Source of the DNA: Pseudescherichia sp031987975
Lineage (GTDB): Bacteria; Pseudomonadota; Gammaproteobacteria; Enterobacterales; Enterobacteriaceae
Length of the DNA: 64,000 nt
Reading direction: 5' to 3'
NCBI RefSeq assembly: GCF_031987975.1
Contig: NZ_DALZYX010000001.1
Coordinates: 124,001-188,000, forward strand
Shown: piece by piece, positions 49,876 to 58,969 of the stretch
Layout: every line of letters starts with the position of its first letter
Numbering within the stretch: position 1 is the first letter of the stretch
The notes under the pieces: generated by a model
What the model saw: the letters and a program-made list of their open reading frames with translations, nothing else
Database searches by the model: none
Told to the model about the DNA's origin: nothing
Translations under genes and position numbers: made by a program

Positions 49876-52800
49876 ATGAACACCTACGCGTTTGTGATTA
49901 AAGCTAAGGCAAAATCAGAGAAGAAAAATCTGTTCTGCTGGTTCTCTGCAAAATCCGATTCTCGCGCAGAACGCGAGATCCTCAACATTCTCGACGACGC
50001 CGATATTGCTGTCGGCCGTGGTGCTGACTACCTGTTGCCGCAGCGCACCGACTGGCATGTCGCTGACGATCTGCCGGAAGAAGGCGTGCTGGATGATACC
50101 TGGTGCGACCGCTACACCCTCGGCGAGGATGGCCGCTCATGGAGTCCGGTCCAGGGCGACGCTGGCGCAGCTGCTGCGCCGGTAGTGACCGTGGAAACCC
50201 AGCCCACCCAACCGGCCGCCGATGCGGAACTCCGCCCACTGTCACGGCTACGCCTGATTCAGCGCCTCTTAGCCCACCTCATGCACGATACAGAGATGGA
50301 CCAGATCAGTCTGGAGCAGCACATCGAAATCGGCGTAATGGAAGGCAAAGACGAGAATTGCTTTGTCCAGGGCCTGCGTCAGGCCATCGAGGATACTCCG
50401 GAGATCCGGGAGCTTTCTGCGCACGTGGAGTGGAAGCTTATCAAGGCGGTTAAAGCTGTATTCCCGCAGGATCAGGGCCACGAAGCCAAACGTATCGCCA
50501 CTTTCGTTAACGACTGGGTAGCGGCTGAAGTCAGCGAACGCGGCCAGCTGGTGGAAGACTGGCTCAGCGGCAAGCTGCCAGCTAAGCCTGAAGTCGAGTT
50601 AGATTCATCGGATGTTTTGCTGGTAGAGAACGGCCTGAAGATCTACAAAAATGACGACGAGGGTACACGCTATCCTGTCTGCAGCATGCCGTTCCGCAAA
50701 CAGCTTCTGTCGCAGCTGACTGCTAACGAACTGCGCCATCATCTTACCCGCAGCGAACACGCTGAGATCACCGCACTCGAAATGGATACCGATAATGGTT
50801 ATGTCCAGAACCTGCTGCTGGTCGCCGAACACTGTGCCGAACTGAAAACATTCGATACTGCTGGTTTGTGGGTCTACACCTCGTCCATCAAAGATGTATT
50901 CAATCAGGAGAAGCGACACGAGCTGTCAGTAATCCTGCAGTTCACTCAAACCTGGCTTGCGGCCGAAAATCATGGTGACCGCGAGGCTCTCGTTCGTGAG
51001 TGGGCCGCAAGGAATCGCGTCAGTACGAGTACCGTCGATGAAGCCCCACCAACCCCTGCAGCCTATAAGCGAGCAGTCGCGCAGAACATGGCGAACCTGA
51101 GCATCGAGATCGCTATCGCCCTGCTATTCCCGGATGCAGTACCCGGACAAATCAACCGTACGCAACTCATGGCAGCCAAAAAGCTGGCGGACCAGAAAGA
51201 GGCATCACACGTCAAAGCTCTCAAGGTTCTCGGTAAAATCACTGACATCCTCGAGTACAACGCCAACAGTATTTTCGGTGTGACCCGCGCCATTCCATGG
51301 GCTGGTGAAGAGACCACAACTGAACTCCGTGGTCTGGTGCGTGACTGGTTCACCGCGCACGGGATTTATGAAAACGGCGAGCGCTCTAAAGGTTATCCAG
51401 AGTGGGATGAAGACTCCCGTGCAGGCCGCCAGCCGAAAGCTGAAGAATCGGTACGCGAGGAAGCCGATAGCCAGCTGGCTGACACGAACCACGTTATGCC
51501 GAAGTGGGTAAAAACCGAAGAGCAGCAGATTGCAGAAGAACAAGGTAACAAAGTTCATACCCTACCGAAGTGGGCGGCTGCCGGTGATGAACAGCCTAAA
51601 GTTGAGAGCCTGGGCGGCGGCGTGTTCTCCATCGAAGGCCTGCTGGCCACCCCCTCAAATGAAGTCGCAAAACAGGAAGCGGAGAGCGTCGTACATGTGC
51701 AGATGGAAGAGACTGACCCGAGCAAAGTCGAAGCTGGTGATGCGGTACCGGCGGTCGAAAATGTTGATGAAGCTGCGGCGCAAGCAGGTAGCGTAAACCC
51801 GGCGGATATTCTCGCCGCTGCAGCACCGGAACTGGCGAGCAATGTTGCCGCCGATCTGGACCAGAATATCGAACCTCTGAACCAGGATGAGCCGGAATTA
51901 CCTAAAACCGAACCAGAAACGCCAGAAATCGAACCAGCAGCTGATATTTTCGAGCCAGAAGCTGCAGCGCCACAATGGCCAGCATACTTCGAGCCGGGCC
52001 GTTATGAAGGTCTGCCGAACGACGTATACCACGCCGCGAACGGCATCAGCAGCACGCAGGTGAAAGACGCCCGCGTCAGCCTGATGTATTTCGAAGCGCG
52101 CCACGTCTCAAAGACCATAGTGCGCGAACGCTCCAAAGTCCTGGATATGGGCAACCTGGTGCATGCGCTGGCGCTGCAGCCGGAGACGCTGGCCGCCGAG
52201 TTCAGCATCGAGCCAGAAATCCCGGAGGGCGCGCTCACCACCACGGCGACGATCCGCGCCTGCATCGATGAGTATAACGCCAGCCTGCCGCCGCAGCTGA
52301 GCGCTGACGATATCAAAGCGCTGCTGGAAGCGCATAACGCCACCCTGCCCGCGCCACTGCCGCTGGGCGGTTCAGCTGATGAGACATACGCATCGTATGA
52401 GCAGTTGCCTGAGGAATACCAACGTATTGAAAACGGCACTAAGCATACCGCCACGGCTATGAAAGCGTGCATCAAAGAGTACAACGCCACCCTGCCCGCG
52501 CCGGCGAAGACCACCGGAAGCCGTGACGCGCTCCTCGAGCAGCTGGCGGTCGTCAATCCTGACCTGGTTGCACAGGAAGCGCAGAAGCCCGCGTCACTGA
52601 AAGTGGGCGGCACCAAAACGGATCTAATACAGGCGGTTAAATCCATTAAGCCTGATGCCGTATTCGCCGACGAGCTGCTGGACGCCTGGCGCGAGAACCC
52701 GGAAGGCAAAGTTCTGGTAACCCGCCAGCAGCTGGCGACCGCAAGGGCAATTCAGTCTGCGTTACTGGCACACCCGACCTCCGGAATGCTGCTGACGCAC

Positions 52801-53268
52801 CCTAGCCGCGCCGTAGAGACCAGCTATTTCGGCATTGACGAAGAGACAGGTCTGGAAATTCGAGTGCGGCCGGACCTCGAAATTGAGCTGGACGGCGTTC
52901 GCATCGGTGCCGACCTAAAAACTATCAGCATGTGGGATGTGAAAGCAGATGCGCTTAAAGCCCGGCTGCGTCGTGAGATCCGGATGCGTGATTACCACCT
53001 GAGCGCGGCCATGTACTGCGAAACCGCAGCGCTGGATCAGTTCTTCTGGATTTTCGTCAACAAAGACGAGAACTACCACTGGATCGCCATTATCGAGGCA
53101 TCTGCAGAGCTGCTGGAACTGGGCATGCTGGAATACCGCAAAACCATGCGTGCTATCTCTACCGGGTTCGACACAGGTGAGTGGCCTGCGCCGATCACCG
53201 AAGACTTCACAGATGAACTTGACGATTTCGACCTGCGCCGTCTTGAAGCGCTGCGTACTCAGGCATAA
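49876..53268 (+). CDS. recE: exonuclease VIII RecE-type, enlarged
   Basis: 1130 aa from ATG 49876 (AAAGGAG ten bases upstream), versus 866 in Rac RecE. The nuclease domain begins at FEPGRYEGLPNDVYHAANGIS (about residue 705) and ends at the C-terminus, with catalytic-type segments VRPDLEIELDG, IGADLKTISMWD and REIRMRDYHLSAAMYCE. The N-terminal part appears to hold three degenerate copies of a unit that occurs once in RecE, each ending in a VEDWL/VREWA/VRDWF motif. The nuclease domain is split by an insert of about 140 aa with two ACIxEYNAxLP repeats. It digests 5' strands of double-stranded ends for RecT. Confidence 0.88.
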   Translation: MNTYAFVIKAKAKSEKKNLFCWFSAKSDSRAEREILNILDDADIAVGRGADYLLPQRTDWHVADDLPEEGVLDDTWCDRYTLGEDGRSWSPVQGDAGAAAAPVVTVETQPTQPAADAELRPLSRLRLIQRLLAHLMHDTEMDQISLEQHIEIGVMEGKDENCFVQGLRQAIEDTPEIRELSAHVEWKLIKAVKAVFPQDQGHEAKRIATFVNDWVAAEVSERGQLVEDWLSGKLPAKPEVELDSSDVLLVENGLKIYKNDDEGTRYPVCSMPFRKQLLSQLTANELRHHLTRSEHAEITALEMDTDNGYVQNLLLVAEHCAELKTFDTAGLWVYTSSIKDVFNQEKRHELSVILQFTQTWLAAENHGDREALVREWAARNRVSTSTVDEAPPTPAAYKRAVAQNMANLSIEIAIALLFPDAVPGQINRTQLMAAKKLADQKEASHVKALKVLGKITDILEYNANSIFGVTRAIPWAGEETTTELRGLVRDWFTAHGIYENGERSKGYPEWDEDSRAGRQPKAEESVREEADSQLADTNHVMPKWVKTEEQQIAEEQGNKVHTLPKWAAAGDEQPKVESLGGGVFSIEGLLATPSNEVAKQEAESVVHVQMEETDPSKVEAGDAVPAVENVDEAAAQAGSVNPADILAAAAPELASNVAADLDQNIEPLNQDEPELPKTEPETPEIEPAADIFEPEAAAPQWPAYFEPGRYEGLPNDVYHAANGISSTQVKDARVSLMYFEARHVSKTIVRERSKVLDMGNLVHALALQPETLAAEFSIEPEIPEGALTTTATIRACIDEYNASLPPQLSADDIKALLEAHNATLPAPLPLGGSADETYASYEQLPEEYQRIENGTKHTATAMKACIKEYNATLPAPAKTTGSRDALLEQLAVVNPDLVAQEAQKPASLKVGGTKTDLIQAVKSIKPDAVFADELLDAWRENPEGKVLVTRQQLATARAIQSALLAHPTSGMLLTHPSRAVETSYFGIDEETGLEIRVRPDLEIELDGVRIGADLKTISMWDVKADALKARLRREIRMRDYHLSAAMYCETAALDQFFWIFVNKDENYHWIAIIEASAELLELGMLEYRKTMRAISTGFDTGEWPAPITEDFTDELDDFDLRRLEALRTQA

Positions 53269-53279
53269 GGGGAATGACC

Positions 53280-54392
53280 ATGGAAAATACGAACATCATC
53301 ACAGCAGAACAGCAGGCACCGAACACCATTTCTGCCAGCAACGCTATTTTCAACGTGCAGGCGCTGAGCCAGCTTACTGCCTTTGCCAACCTGATGGCTG
53401 ACTCTCAGGTTACCGTACCGGCTCATCTGGCAGGAAAGCCCGCCGATTGCATGGCGATCGTCATGCAGGCGATGCAGTGGGGCATGAACCCATACGCGGT
53501 GGCGCAAAAAACTCACCTGGTCAATGGCCAGTTGGGTTATGAAGCGCAGCTTGTTAATGCCGTAATTACCAGTTCCAGCGCCATTCATGGTCGTTTTCAT
53601 TATCGCTACGGCGGTGACTGGGAACGTTGCACCAGAACTAAAGAAGTTAGCCGCGAGAAAACCGGTAAGAATGGCAAATACACCTCCATTGAGCGCGTTC
53701 GCGACTGGACTGATGAAGATGAAGTTGGGCTCTACATTCAGGTCGGAGCCATTCTTCGTGGCGAAAGTGAAATCACCTGGGACAAGCCTCTTTACCTGTC
53801 TCAGGTGGTTACCCGCAATTCGCCTCTGTGGGTTTCAAAACCAGACCAGCAGATAGCTTATCTTGGGGTGAAGTACTGGGCGCGGCTTTACTGCCCGCAT
53901 GTGATCCTTGGCGTTTATACGCCTGATGAGCTTGAGCAACGCACAGAGCGGGAAATCAATCCTGCACCCGCCCAGCGCGTGAGCCTTGCAGATATCAAAG
54001 GTGACGGCGTAACAACAACTCACAGCGCGCAGGAATCTGCCGCCAACATCGATGCTATGGCGGATGAATTCCGGGATCGCATTGAGGCTGCTCAGGACGT
54101 GGACGGTGCTAAAGCTCTGCGTGCCGACATCGAAACCGCTAAAGCGACGTTAGGATCCGCCCTGTTCACAGAGCTGAAAAACAAAGCCGTTCGGCGCTAC
54201 TACCTGGTTGATGCCCGTAACAAGGTGGAGGCGGCGATCAACTCCCTGCCCCAGCCCGGCGAGCCTGGTGCCGAGGAACAGTTCGCAAAAGCCGAGCAGG
54301 CACTGGCGGCGGCGAAGCGCCACATGGGCGACGAGCTGTATGACCAGTTCGCCATCACCCTGGCGGATATGAAGCCGGAATATGTGGCCTGA
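53280..54392 (+). CDS. recT: RecT single-strand annealing protein
   Basis: 370 aa from ATG 53280 (AAGGGG eight bases upstream; ATG 53274 is too close). MAIVMQAMQWGMNPYAVAQK and EAQLVNAVITSSSAIHGRF are the RecT core. The C-terminal Ala/Glu-rich region extends beyond usual RecT. Works with RecE in phage recombination. Confidence 0.93.
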   Translation: MENTNIITAEQQAPNTISASNAIFNVQALSQLTAFANLMADSQVTVPAHLAGKPADCMAIVMQAMQWGMNPYAVAQKTHLVNGQLGYEAQLVNAVITSSSAIHGRFHYRYGGDWERCTRTKEVSREKTGKNGKYTSIERVRDWTDEDEVGLYIQVGAILRGESEITWDKPLYLSQVVTRNSPLWVSKPDQQIAYLGVKYWARLYCPHVILGVYTPDELEQRTEREINPAPAQRVSLADIKGDGVTTTHSAQESAANIDAMADEFRDRIEAAQDVDGAKALRADIETAKATLGSALFTELKNKAVRRYYLVDARNKVEAAINSLPQPGEPGAEEQFAKAEQALAAAKRHMGDELYDQFAITLADMKPEYVA

Positions 54393-54398
54393 TGGAGG

Positions 54399-54418
54399 CG
54401 GGAGGGGCAACCCTCCCG
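54399..54418 (+). other. stable GNRA-loop hairpin after recT
   Basis: CGGGAGGG, GCAA, CCCTCCCG: a perfect 8-bp stem with a GCAA tetraloop, no T-run, eight bases before the next start codon. It could limit translation of the following gene or protect the recT mRNA end. Confidence 0.6.
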
Positions 54419-54426
54419 GTAACGAG

Positions 54427-54603
54427 ATGAGCTAGAAACAGATCCGCTGGAGCGATGAAGAGCTGAGGCTACTGCTGACGCACAGCAACCGGCAAATCTC
54501 AGAGCTGACCGGCCGCCCGCTGGTTGAGGTAGAAGACCGCCGCCTGCTGGCGAACATCGAGCGGAACTGCTGGGACGTGTTTGATCCGGAGTGTGCTGAA
54601 TGA
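54427..54603 (+). pseudogene. small phage gene with an amber stop at codon 3
   Basis: ATG AGC TAG AAA CAG: a frame of 58 codons in good coding style (QIRWSDEELRLLLTHSNRQI, then SELTGRPLVEVEDRRLL, ending DPECAE) is open from codon 4 to TGA 54603, and that stop overlaps the next start as ATGA. Codon 3 is TAG, one base from AAG (Lys). Either a nonsense mutation silenced an otherwise intact gene or it is read by suppression. No other start codon with a ribosome site is visible. Confidence 0.6.
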
Positions 54604-54842
54604 GGCTAATCAACCGAAGCAAGAAAGAATCGCCGTTGGCGCGCCGGGCTTGCGATGCGGCGCTGGCCCGTCATGTGGAACGGTTCGGCGATTACGCCAG
54701 CCGGGCCACCAGTAGCGAATACACGGTGCTGGTGGACGGAATGAAGGTAAAGGTCGAAGTCCAAAACCGCAGCGCCAGCTACGTGGCCACGGCGATCACC
54801 GGCGCGCGACGCCTGCGTCACCTTGCCGGCCGGATGTCTTGA
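54600..54842 (+). CDS. 80-aa phage protein, unknown
   Basis: ATG 54600 overlaps the preceding stop. Basic N-terminus (MRLINRSKKESPLARRACDA), then EYTVLVDGMKVKVEVQNRSA. A small, probably nucleic-acid-associated protein common before xis; function unknown. Confidence 0.65.
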   Translation: MRLINRSKKESPLARRACDAALARHVERFGDYASRATSSEYTVLVDGMKVKVEVQNRSASYVATAITGARRLRHLAGRMS

Positions 54843-54906
54843 TATCGAAATATCATCAACGCGCGATCAGCATAGTTATACTCGTGCTGATCGCCAGGTA
54901 CTTCAT

Positions 54907-55119
54907 ATGGCACAAGTAATTTTCAATGAAGAGTGGATCGTGGCGTCTAAGTTGACCGAAAAAACTGGTCTCAGCGATCGCCAGATTAAAGCGTTCCGCC
55001 AGGGCGCATGGATTGAAGGCATTCATTTCAAGCGCGTCTCCCTGTCAGGTATGGAAACCCAGCGAGGCATCATCTGGTACAACTACCCGCGGATTAACCA
55101 GTTAGTACAGGAGTCGTAA
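54907..55119 (+). CDS. xis: excisionase (DUF1233-type)
   Basis: 70 aa from ATG 54907; the upstream frame is not needed. EEWIVASKLTEKTGLSDRQI and KAFRQGAWIEGIHFKRV are typical of phage excisionases that bend the attachment arm. Its stop overlaps the integrase start as TAATG. Confidence 0.85.
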   Translation: MAQVIFNEEWIVASKLTEKTGLSDRQIKAFRQGAWIEGIHFKRVSLSGMETQRGIIWYNYPRINQLVQES

Positions 55120-56393
55120 TGTCATACCCAACGGGCGTTGAACTGCATAACGGGAAAATCCGTATTACCTTTCTTTACCGCGGATCCCGCTGTCGGGAGG
55201 TCCTCAAAGGTTGGGCCGTTAATGCTTCGAACATAAAGAAAGCCGGTAATCTGCGCGCTGTGATCGTCAGTGAAATCCAGCTTGGCCTGTTTGATTATGC
55301 GGCGCGGTTTCCCGACTCAAGGGCTCTTCAGAAATTTTCATCGACCCGCGTAGCGTATACCTGGGGTGAGCTGGTCGAACTCTGGCTCAATGCTAAAGAA
55401 GAAGACATTTCAAAAAACACAATGGCTCGCGTTAAAGCGCAGCTTAAAACCATTAACCGGATTATCGGAGAAATGACCCTGATTGCTGATATCACCCACA
55501 GCGATCTGATGAATTACCGGAAAGAGCTGCTGCGCGGCGAGACATTTTATGCGCCCGGCAATAAGCGACAGAAAACCGGGCGGAGCGTTAACACGGTTAA
55601 CGACTATATATCGCTGACCTGTCAGATCCTGCGCTATGCGCACCGCAGTAAATTCATCACCGATAAGCCGTTTGAATACATTCCCAAGCTGTATAAGGAC
55701 CGCACAAAGCCCGATCCACTTTATCGTGAGGAGTATGCCAGGCTAATCCTGTCGAATAGTGGTCAGGACCGTAACCTGTGGCAGCTCGCCATCAATACAG
55801 GCTTGCGCCACGGAGAACTGGCGGCGCTGGCATGGGATGATATCGATTTTGAGGCAGGCACGGCTCACGTCAGAAGAAACCTGACGAAACAGGGCAATTT
55901 CGTTCCGCCAAAAACGCTGGCCGGGGATCGGGTGCTGCCCCTACTCGCAACTGCACTGGATGCGTTACGCGCGCAGTATGCAATAACGGGCGAGCTGGCG
56001 GAGACGACCATCGTTCAGCATTTCAGAGAATACGGCAGCTCCGAGGAGCAACAGCACAGATTCGTTTTCCTGCCCGGCCTGAAGAAGCAAAAGCCAGGGA
56101 AGTATTTTACCTGCGATTCGATCAGCGATCGGTGGGATGCAGCAGTAAAGAAAGCCGGTATCCGCCGGAGAACGCCATACCAGACACGACATACCTTCGC
56201 GTGCTGGGCACTTTCTGCCGGTGCTAACCCGTCATTTATTGCAAGCCAGCTCGGCCACGAAGACGCACAGATGGTTTACAGGGTGTATTCGGCCTGGCTT
56301 AAAGAGTTCAGCGGGGATCAGGTGAGCATGCTTAACGATAAATACGGCGTCGCCCCCATTACGCCCCCAAAGACGGCGAATAAGGATAATTAA
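55119..56393 (+). CDS. int: tyrosine-family integrase
   Basis: 424 aa. The N-terminal arm-binding domain reads GVELHNGKIRITFLYRGSRCRE. Catalytic residues: Arg230 (TGLRHGEL), Arg357 (TRHTF, with Tyr354 where many have His), His380 (LGHEDAQMVY) and nucleophile Tyr390 (RVYSAWL). The gene ends 38 bp before the attR core, and its last codons contain two of the putative arm repeats. Confidence 0.95.
   Translation: MSYPTGVELHNGKIRITFLYRGSRCREVLKGWAVNASNIKKAGNLRAVIVSEIQLGLFDYAARFPDSRALQKFSSTRVAYTWGELVELWLNAKEEDISKNTMARVKAQLKTINRIIGEMTLIADITHSDLMNYRKELLRGETFYAPGNKRQKTGRSVNTVNDYISLTCQILRYAHRSKFITDKPFEYIPKLYKDRTKPDPLYREEYARLILSNSGQDRNLWQLAINTGLRHGELAALAWDDIDFEAGTAHVRRNLTKQGNFVPPKTLAGDRVLPLLATALDALRAQYAITGELAETTIVQHFREYGSSEEQQHRFVFLPGLKKQKPGKYFTCDSISDRWDAAVKKAGIRRRTPYQTRHTFACWALSAGANPSFIASQLGHEDAQMVYRVYSAWLKEFSGDQVSMLNDKYGVAPITPPKTANKDN
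56351..56370 (+). repeat. two GCCCCC repeats inside the 3' end of int
   Basis: CGCCCCCAT and CGCCCCCAA, 11 bp apart, matching the five repeats at 7544-7604. Putative second arm of attP. Confidence 0.5.
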
Positions 56394-56431
56394 TCTTTTA
56401 ATTCAGGTAGTTAGGCGAAACACCTTATACA

Positions 56432-56447
56432 GTAGGGGGGTATAGTA
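56432..56447. repeat. attR core
   Basis: Same 16 bases as 7428-7443, 38 bp after the integrase stop. Confidence 0.85.
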
Positions 56448-56471
56448 GCAGGATCTCTATCTTGCTGTAAA
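56442..56471 (-). promoter_or_regulatory. orphaned frmR-type promoter at attR
   Basis: TTTACA (56471-56466), 18 bp, TACTAT (56447-56442) followed by the C-tract operator: the same layout as at attL. This is probably the original host promoter; it now points into the 3' end of int on the antisense strand. Confidence 0.6.
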
Positions 56472-56569
56472 ATTTATGTTTGGATAGGTGTGAGTGGGTA
56501 GCAACATGGTGTGTTAATCAATAGCGGGCAATGTTAACGTATAAACTATTCTGCTCTGAGGATTTCGTC

Positions 56570-57052
56570 ATGACCACCTTTCATCAACTTACTGCCACCA
56601 GTCTGCGTGGCGAGTCTATCTCGATGGCCGACTACGCGGGTAAGCTGGTGCTGGTGGTGAATACCGCCAGCCATTGTGGCTTTACGCCGCAGTATGCGGG
56701 TCTTGAAGCGCTCTACAAGAAGTATGCCTCAAGGGGACTCGTGGTGTTGGGTTTCCCCTGCAACCAGTTTGGTTCTCAGGAACCTGGCGGCCCTGATGAA
56801 ATCGCGCAGACCTGCCACATCAACTACGGTGTGAGCTTCCCGATGTTTGAGAAAGTAGAGGTTAACGGCGCCGCTACCCACCCGGTCTTTCGTTACCTGA
56901 AAGACGAATTGCCCGGCGTGCTGGGTGGACGGATCAAGTGGAACTTCACTAAATTCCTGATCGGACGCGATGGCAAACCGCTCATGCGTTTTGCACCGTT
57001 TACCACGCCAGAGAAAATGGAAACCGCAATTCGTAGCGCACTTGGGATCTAA
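56570..57052 (+). CDS. glutathione/thioredoxin peroxidase (BtuE/Gpx family)
   Basis: 160 aa from ATG 56570 (GAGG seven bases upstream). Peroxidatic Cys in NTASHCGFTPQYAGLE, Gln/Asn-type residues in GFPCNQFGSQEPG, Trp-Asn in KWNFTKFLI. It reduces hydroperoxides in the cytoplasm. In the uninserted chromosome it would be the divergent neighbour of frmR. Confidence 0.93.
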   Translation: MTTFHQLTATSLRGESISMADYAGKLVLVVNTASHCGFTPQYAGLEALYKKYASRGLVVLGFPCNQFGSQEPGGPDEIAQTCHINYGVSFPMFEKVEVNGAATHPVFRYLKDELPGVLGGRIKWNFTKFLIGRDGKPLMRFAPFTTPEKMETAIRSALGI

Positions 57053-57106
57053 GTATTCCCATCGTTACACCTCATCATATTTGTCATTCAGGCCAGGAGG
57101 CGGAAC

Positions 57107-57385
57107 ATGCACATCAATACCAGGGTCAAAATTGCGACACTTATCTATCTCATGGCGGCCTGTGCCATTGCGCTACCCGCTCTTGCTCTGTTCCTGGATC
57201 TGATGATAAACGGAAGCATCATTGATATATGGCAAGGTGCATACTCCTTTGCAGATCTTCTTAGCTTTCGTAAAACGCTTTTCTTGAACTTCGCCGGGCT
57301 CGGTGCGATCCTTGGCTTTGTCTACTGGCTCTTTTTCTTCAGGAAATACCGGCACCACGATCCGCTGGATAAATATTTCAAGTAA
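57107..57385 (+). CDS. small two-TM inner-membrane protein, unknown
   Basis: 92 aa. TM1 about 8-32 (IATLIYLMAACAIALPALAL), TM2 about 63-80 (AGLGAILGFVYWLFFF), basic C-terminus. GGAGGCGG precedes ATG. No family recognised. Confidence 0.7.
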   Translation: MHINTRVKIATLIYLMAACAIALPALALFLDLMINGSIIDIWQGAYSFADLLSFRKTLFLNFAGLGAILGFVYWLFFFRKYRHHDPLDKYFK

Positions 57386-57475
57386 CTGCTCATCGTGTGT
57401 GCAGCTGCCTGGTCAATGTTGACAGCGCTTTAATCATCTGTGAGTATTAACCTGAGCTAACAAAGGAGAAAGTAT

Positions 57476-57922
57476 ATGCAGGAAGCAATTAATGTCCTAC
57501 TCATGATTCTGCCCATCCTTACGCTTTTTATTCTGATAAAGCTTTTCACCCGCACCCTTCGCCAGCCAAAACGGATCATTTCAGAAGAGAATGGAATGAA
57601 AAAAATATCATCCAACCCTTCGTATTTTGGCGGATCGTCCAGGGCAGAATACTATTATGACGACTCTTTTTTGTATGAGATTAAAAAAAACACCACTCAT
57701 AAAGTTCAACTGTCTAAAATAATTGCAGTTAAACCAGGCTATACAACAATAAACAATAGACGCAAGTGGTCCGTCATATATATTAACGAAGGTGAGAAGA
57801 GACAACTGCAGTTCTACCACAATCTCACCATGTTCAATCAGAATTTTGCTGGCTTTTTGGCAACGGTAAAGCAGGTTAATCCTGACGCAGACGTTAAAAG
57901 CTTATCTTTTTTCAATATGTAA
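57476..57922 (+). CDS. membrane-anchored protein, unknown (148 aa)
   Basis: One N-terminal TM (VLLMILPILTLFILIKLF), then a soluble domain with strands around VQLSKIIAVKPGYTTINNRR and KWSVIYINEGEKRQLQFYH, which looks PH-like. AAAGGAG upstream. Less GC-rich than neighbours. Confidence 0.65.
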   Translation: MQEAINVLLMILPILTLFILIKLFTRTLRQPKRIISEENGMKKISSNPSYFGGSSRAEYYYDDSFLYEIKKNTTHKVQLSKIIAVKPGYTTINNRRKWSVIYINEGEKRQLQFYHNLTMFNQNFAGFLATVKQVNPDADVKSLSFFNM

Positions 57923-57934
57923 GGCTCTGTAGCG

Positions 57935-58843
57935 TTATAAACCTCGAGTCAGCTCCTCGCTATTTTCAGCGAGAATATCCAGCATTGCCTTAACGTAAGC
58001 ATTCGTATTCCCCTGATGCCACATCACGCTCAGCGGCAGGCCCTTAATATTTTCTATCGGTTTAAGAGAAAGGTACCTTACGCCGTCAGCATTCATATTT
58101 TTATACGCTGCGGGAACCAACGCCACACCCAGCCCTGCCGCCACGAAGCTGAGGATCGTCTGTTTTTCCTCGGCGTACTGAGCAATAACGGGAAAACAGC
58201 CCCCGGTTCTAAAGATATCCATCGTCAGATCGTGGCTATGCGGACGGGTACGTCTTTCCGGTACAATGACCGGCTCATCGCGGAAATCGTCAATGCTCAC
58301 GTTGTCATAACCCACCAGTCGGTGGTCGGCAGGAACAGCCAGCACGCAGGTTTCATAGGCGATAAAGCGCGTCGTCAGAATGACATCTACCTGTTCCGGT
58401 GGACGCACAAAGACCAGGTCCAGCCATCCGGAAGCGAGGCGCGGAATAAGGCTGGATGACTTGTCTTCGATAATATGAATATCCGCCTCAGGAAACTGCC
58501 TGACAAAAAGATTGAGCAGGTTTGGCAATACCCCCCTTGCTGCGCTGTCAATTGCGCCAATTCGCAGCGTTTTTTTCTGCATTACGTTATTTCTTAAGAA
58601 ACGCTGCCGCAGTGCATCAAAGTCGCTCAGCACCCTCTTGGCCTCATTCAGAAATTCAGCGCCTTCTGGAGTGAGGTAAACGTTTCGGGTAGAGCGATTC
58701 AGCAAGCGTATGCCTAAATCATCCTCCAGCAGTTTGATAAAACGACTGAGTGACGCAGGCATCATTTCAAGCTTTCGGGCAGCTCTGCCGAAGTGAAGCT
58801 CATCACCTAACACGACAAAGCAACGCAACTGATTTATATCCAT
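57935..58843 (-). CDS. LysR-family regulator of the tartrate/glycerate operon
   Basis: 302 aa from ATG 58843 (MDINQLRCFVVLGDELHFGR). N-terminal winged HTH (HFGRAARKLEMMPASLSRFI), C-terminal periplasmic-binding-like effector domain. Divergent from the transporter with a 126-bp shared region that is AT-rich near 58860-58890. Likely activates the operon in response to tartrate, malate or a related acid. Confidence 0.85.
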   Translation of the reverse strand: MDINQLRCFVVLGDELHFGRAARKLEMMPASLSRFIKLLEDDLGIRLLNRSTRNVYLTPEGAEFLNEAKRVLSDFDALRQRFLRNNVMQKKTLRIGAIDSAARGVLPNLLNLFVRQFPEADIHIIEDKSSSLIPRLASGWLDLVFVRPPEQVDVILTTRFIAYETCVLAVPADHRLVGYDNVSIDDFRDEPVIVPERRTRPHSHDLTMDIFRTGGCFPVIAQYAEEKQTILSFVAAGLGVALVPAAYKNMNADGVRYLSLKPIENIKGLPLSVMWHQGNTNAYVKAMLDILAENSEELTRGL

Positions 58844-58969
58844 TTTTTCATCCGCACACAATTATACAAATTATTTATATAAACCCTTGCCGATGATAAA
58901 GCCAGTTAAAAAAGCATACTGAGTTCATTACAAAACGATAACAATCCTACAACCGTGGAGCATCCTGTA

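Larger units (their letters stand above)
7428..56447. mobile_element. complete lambda-like prophage, about 49.0 kb, inserted in the frmR promoter region
   Basis: The ends are defined by a 16-bp exact direct repeat. All expected modules are present: integrase/excisionase, immunity, replication, recombination, antiterminator, lysis, packaging, head, tail. Structural genes show no frameshifts. The only broken gene noticed is a small one with an amber codon at 54433. Head genes (DUF2280 small terminase, DUF1073 portal, DUF2213 protease) are not lambda-type, while tail genes M-L-K-I-J are, so it is a mosaic siphovirus. Confidence 0.93.
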
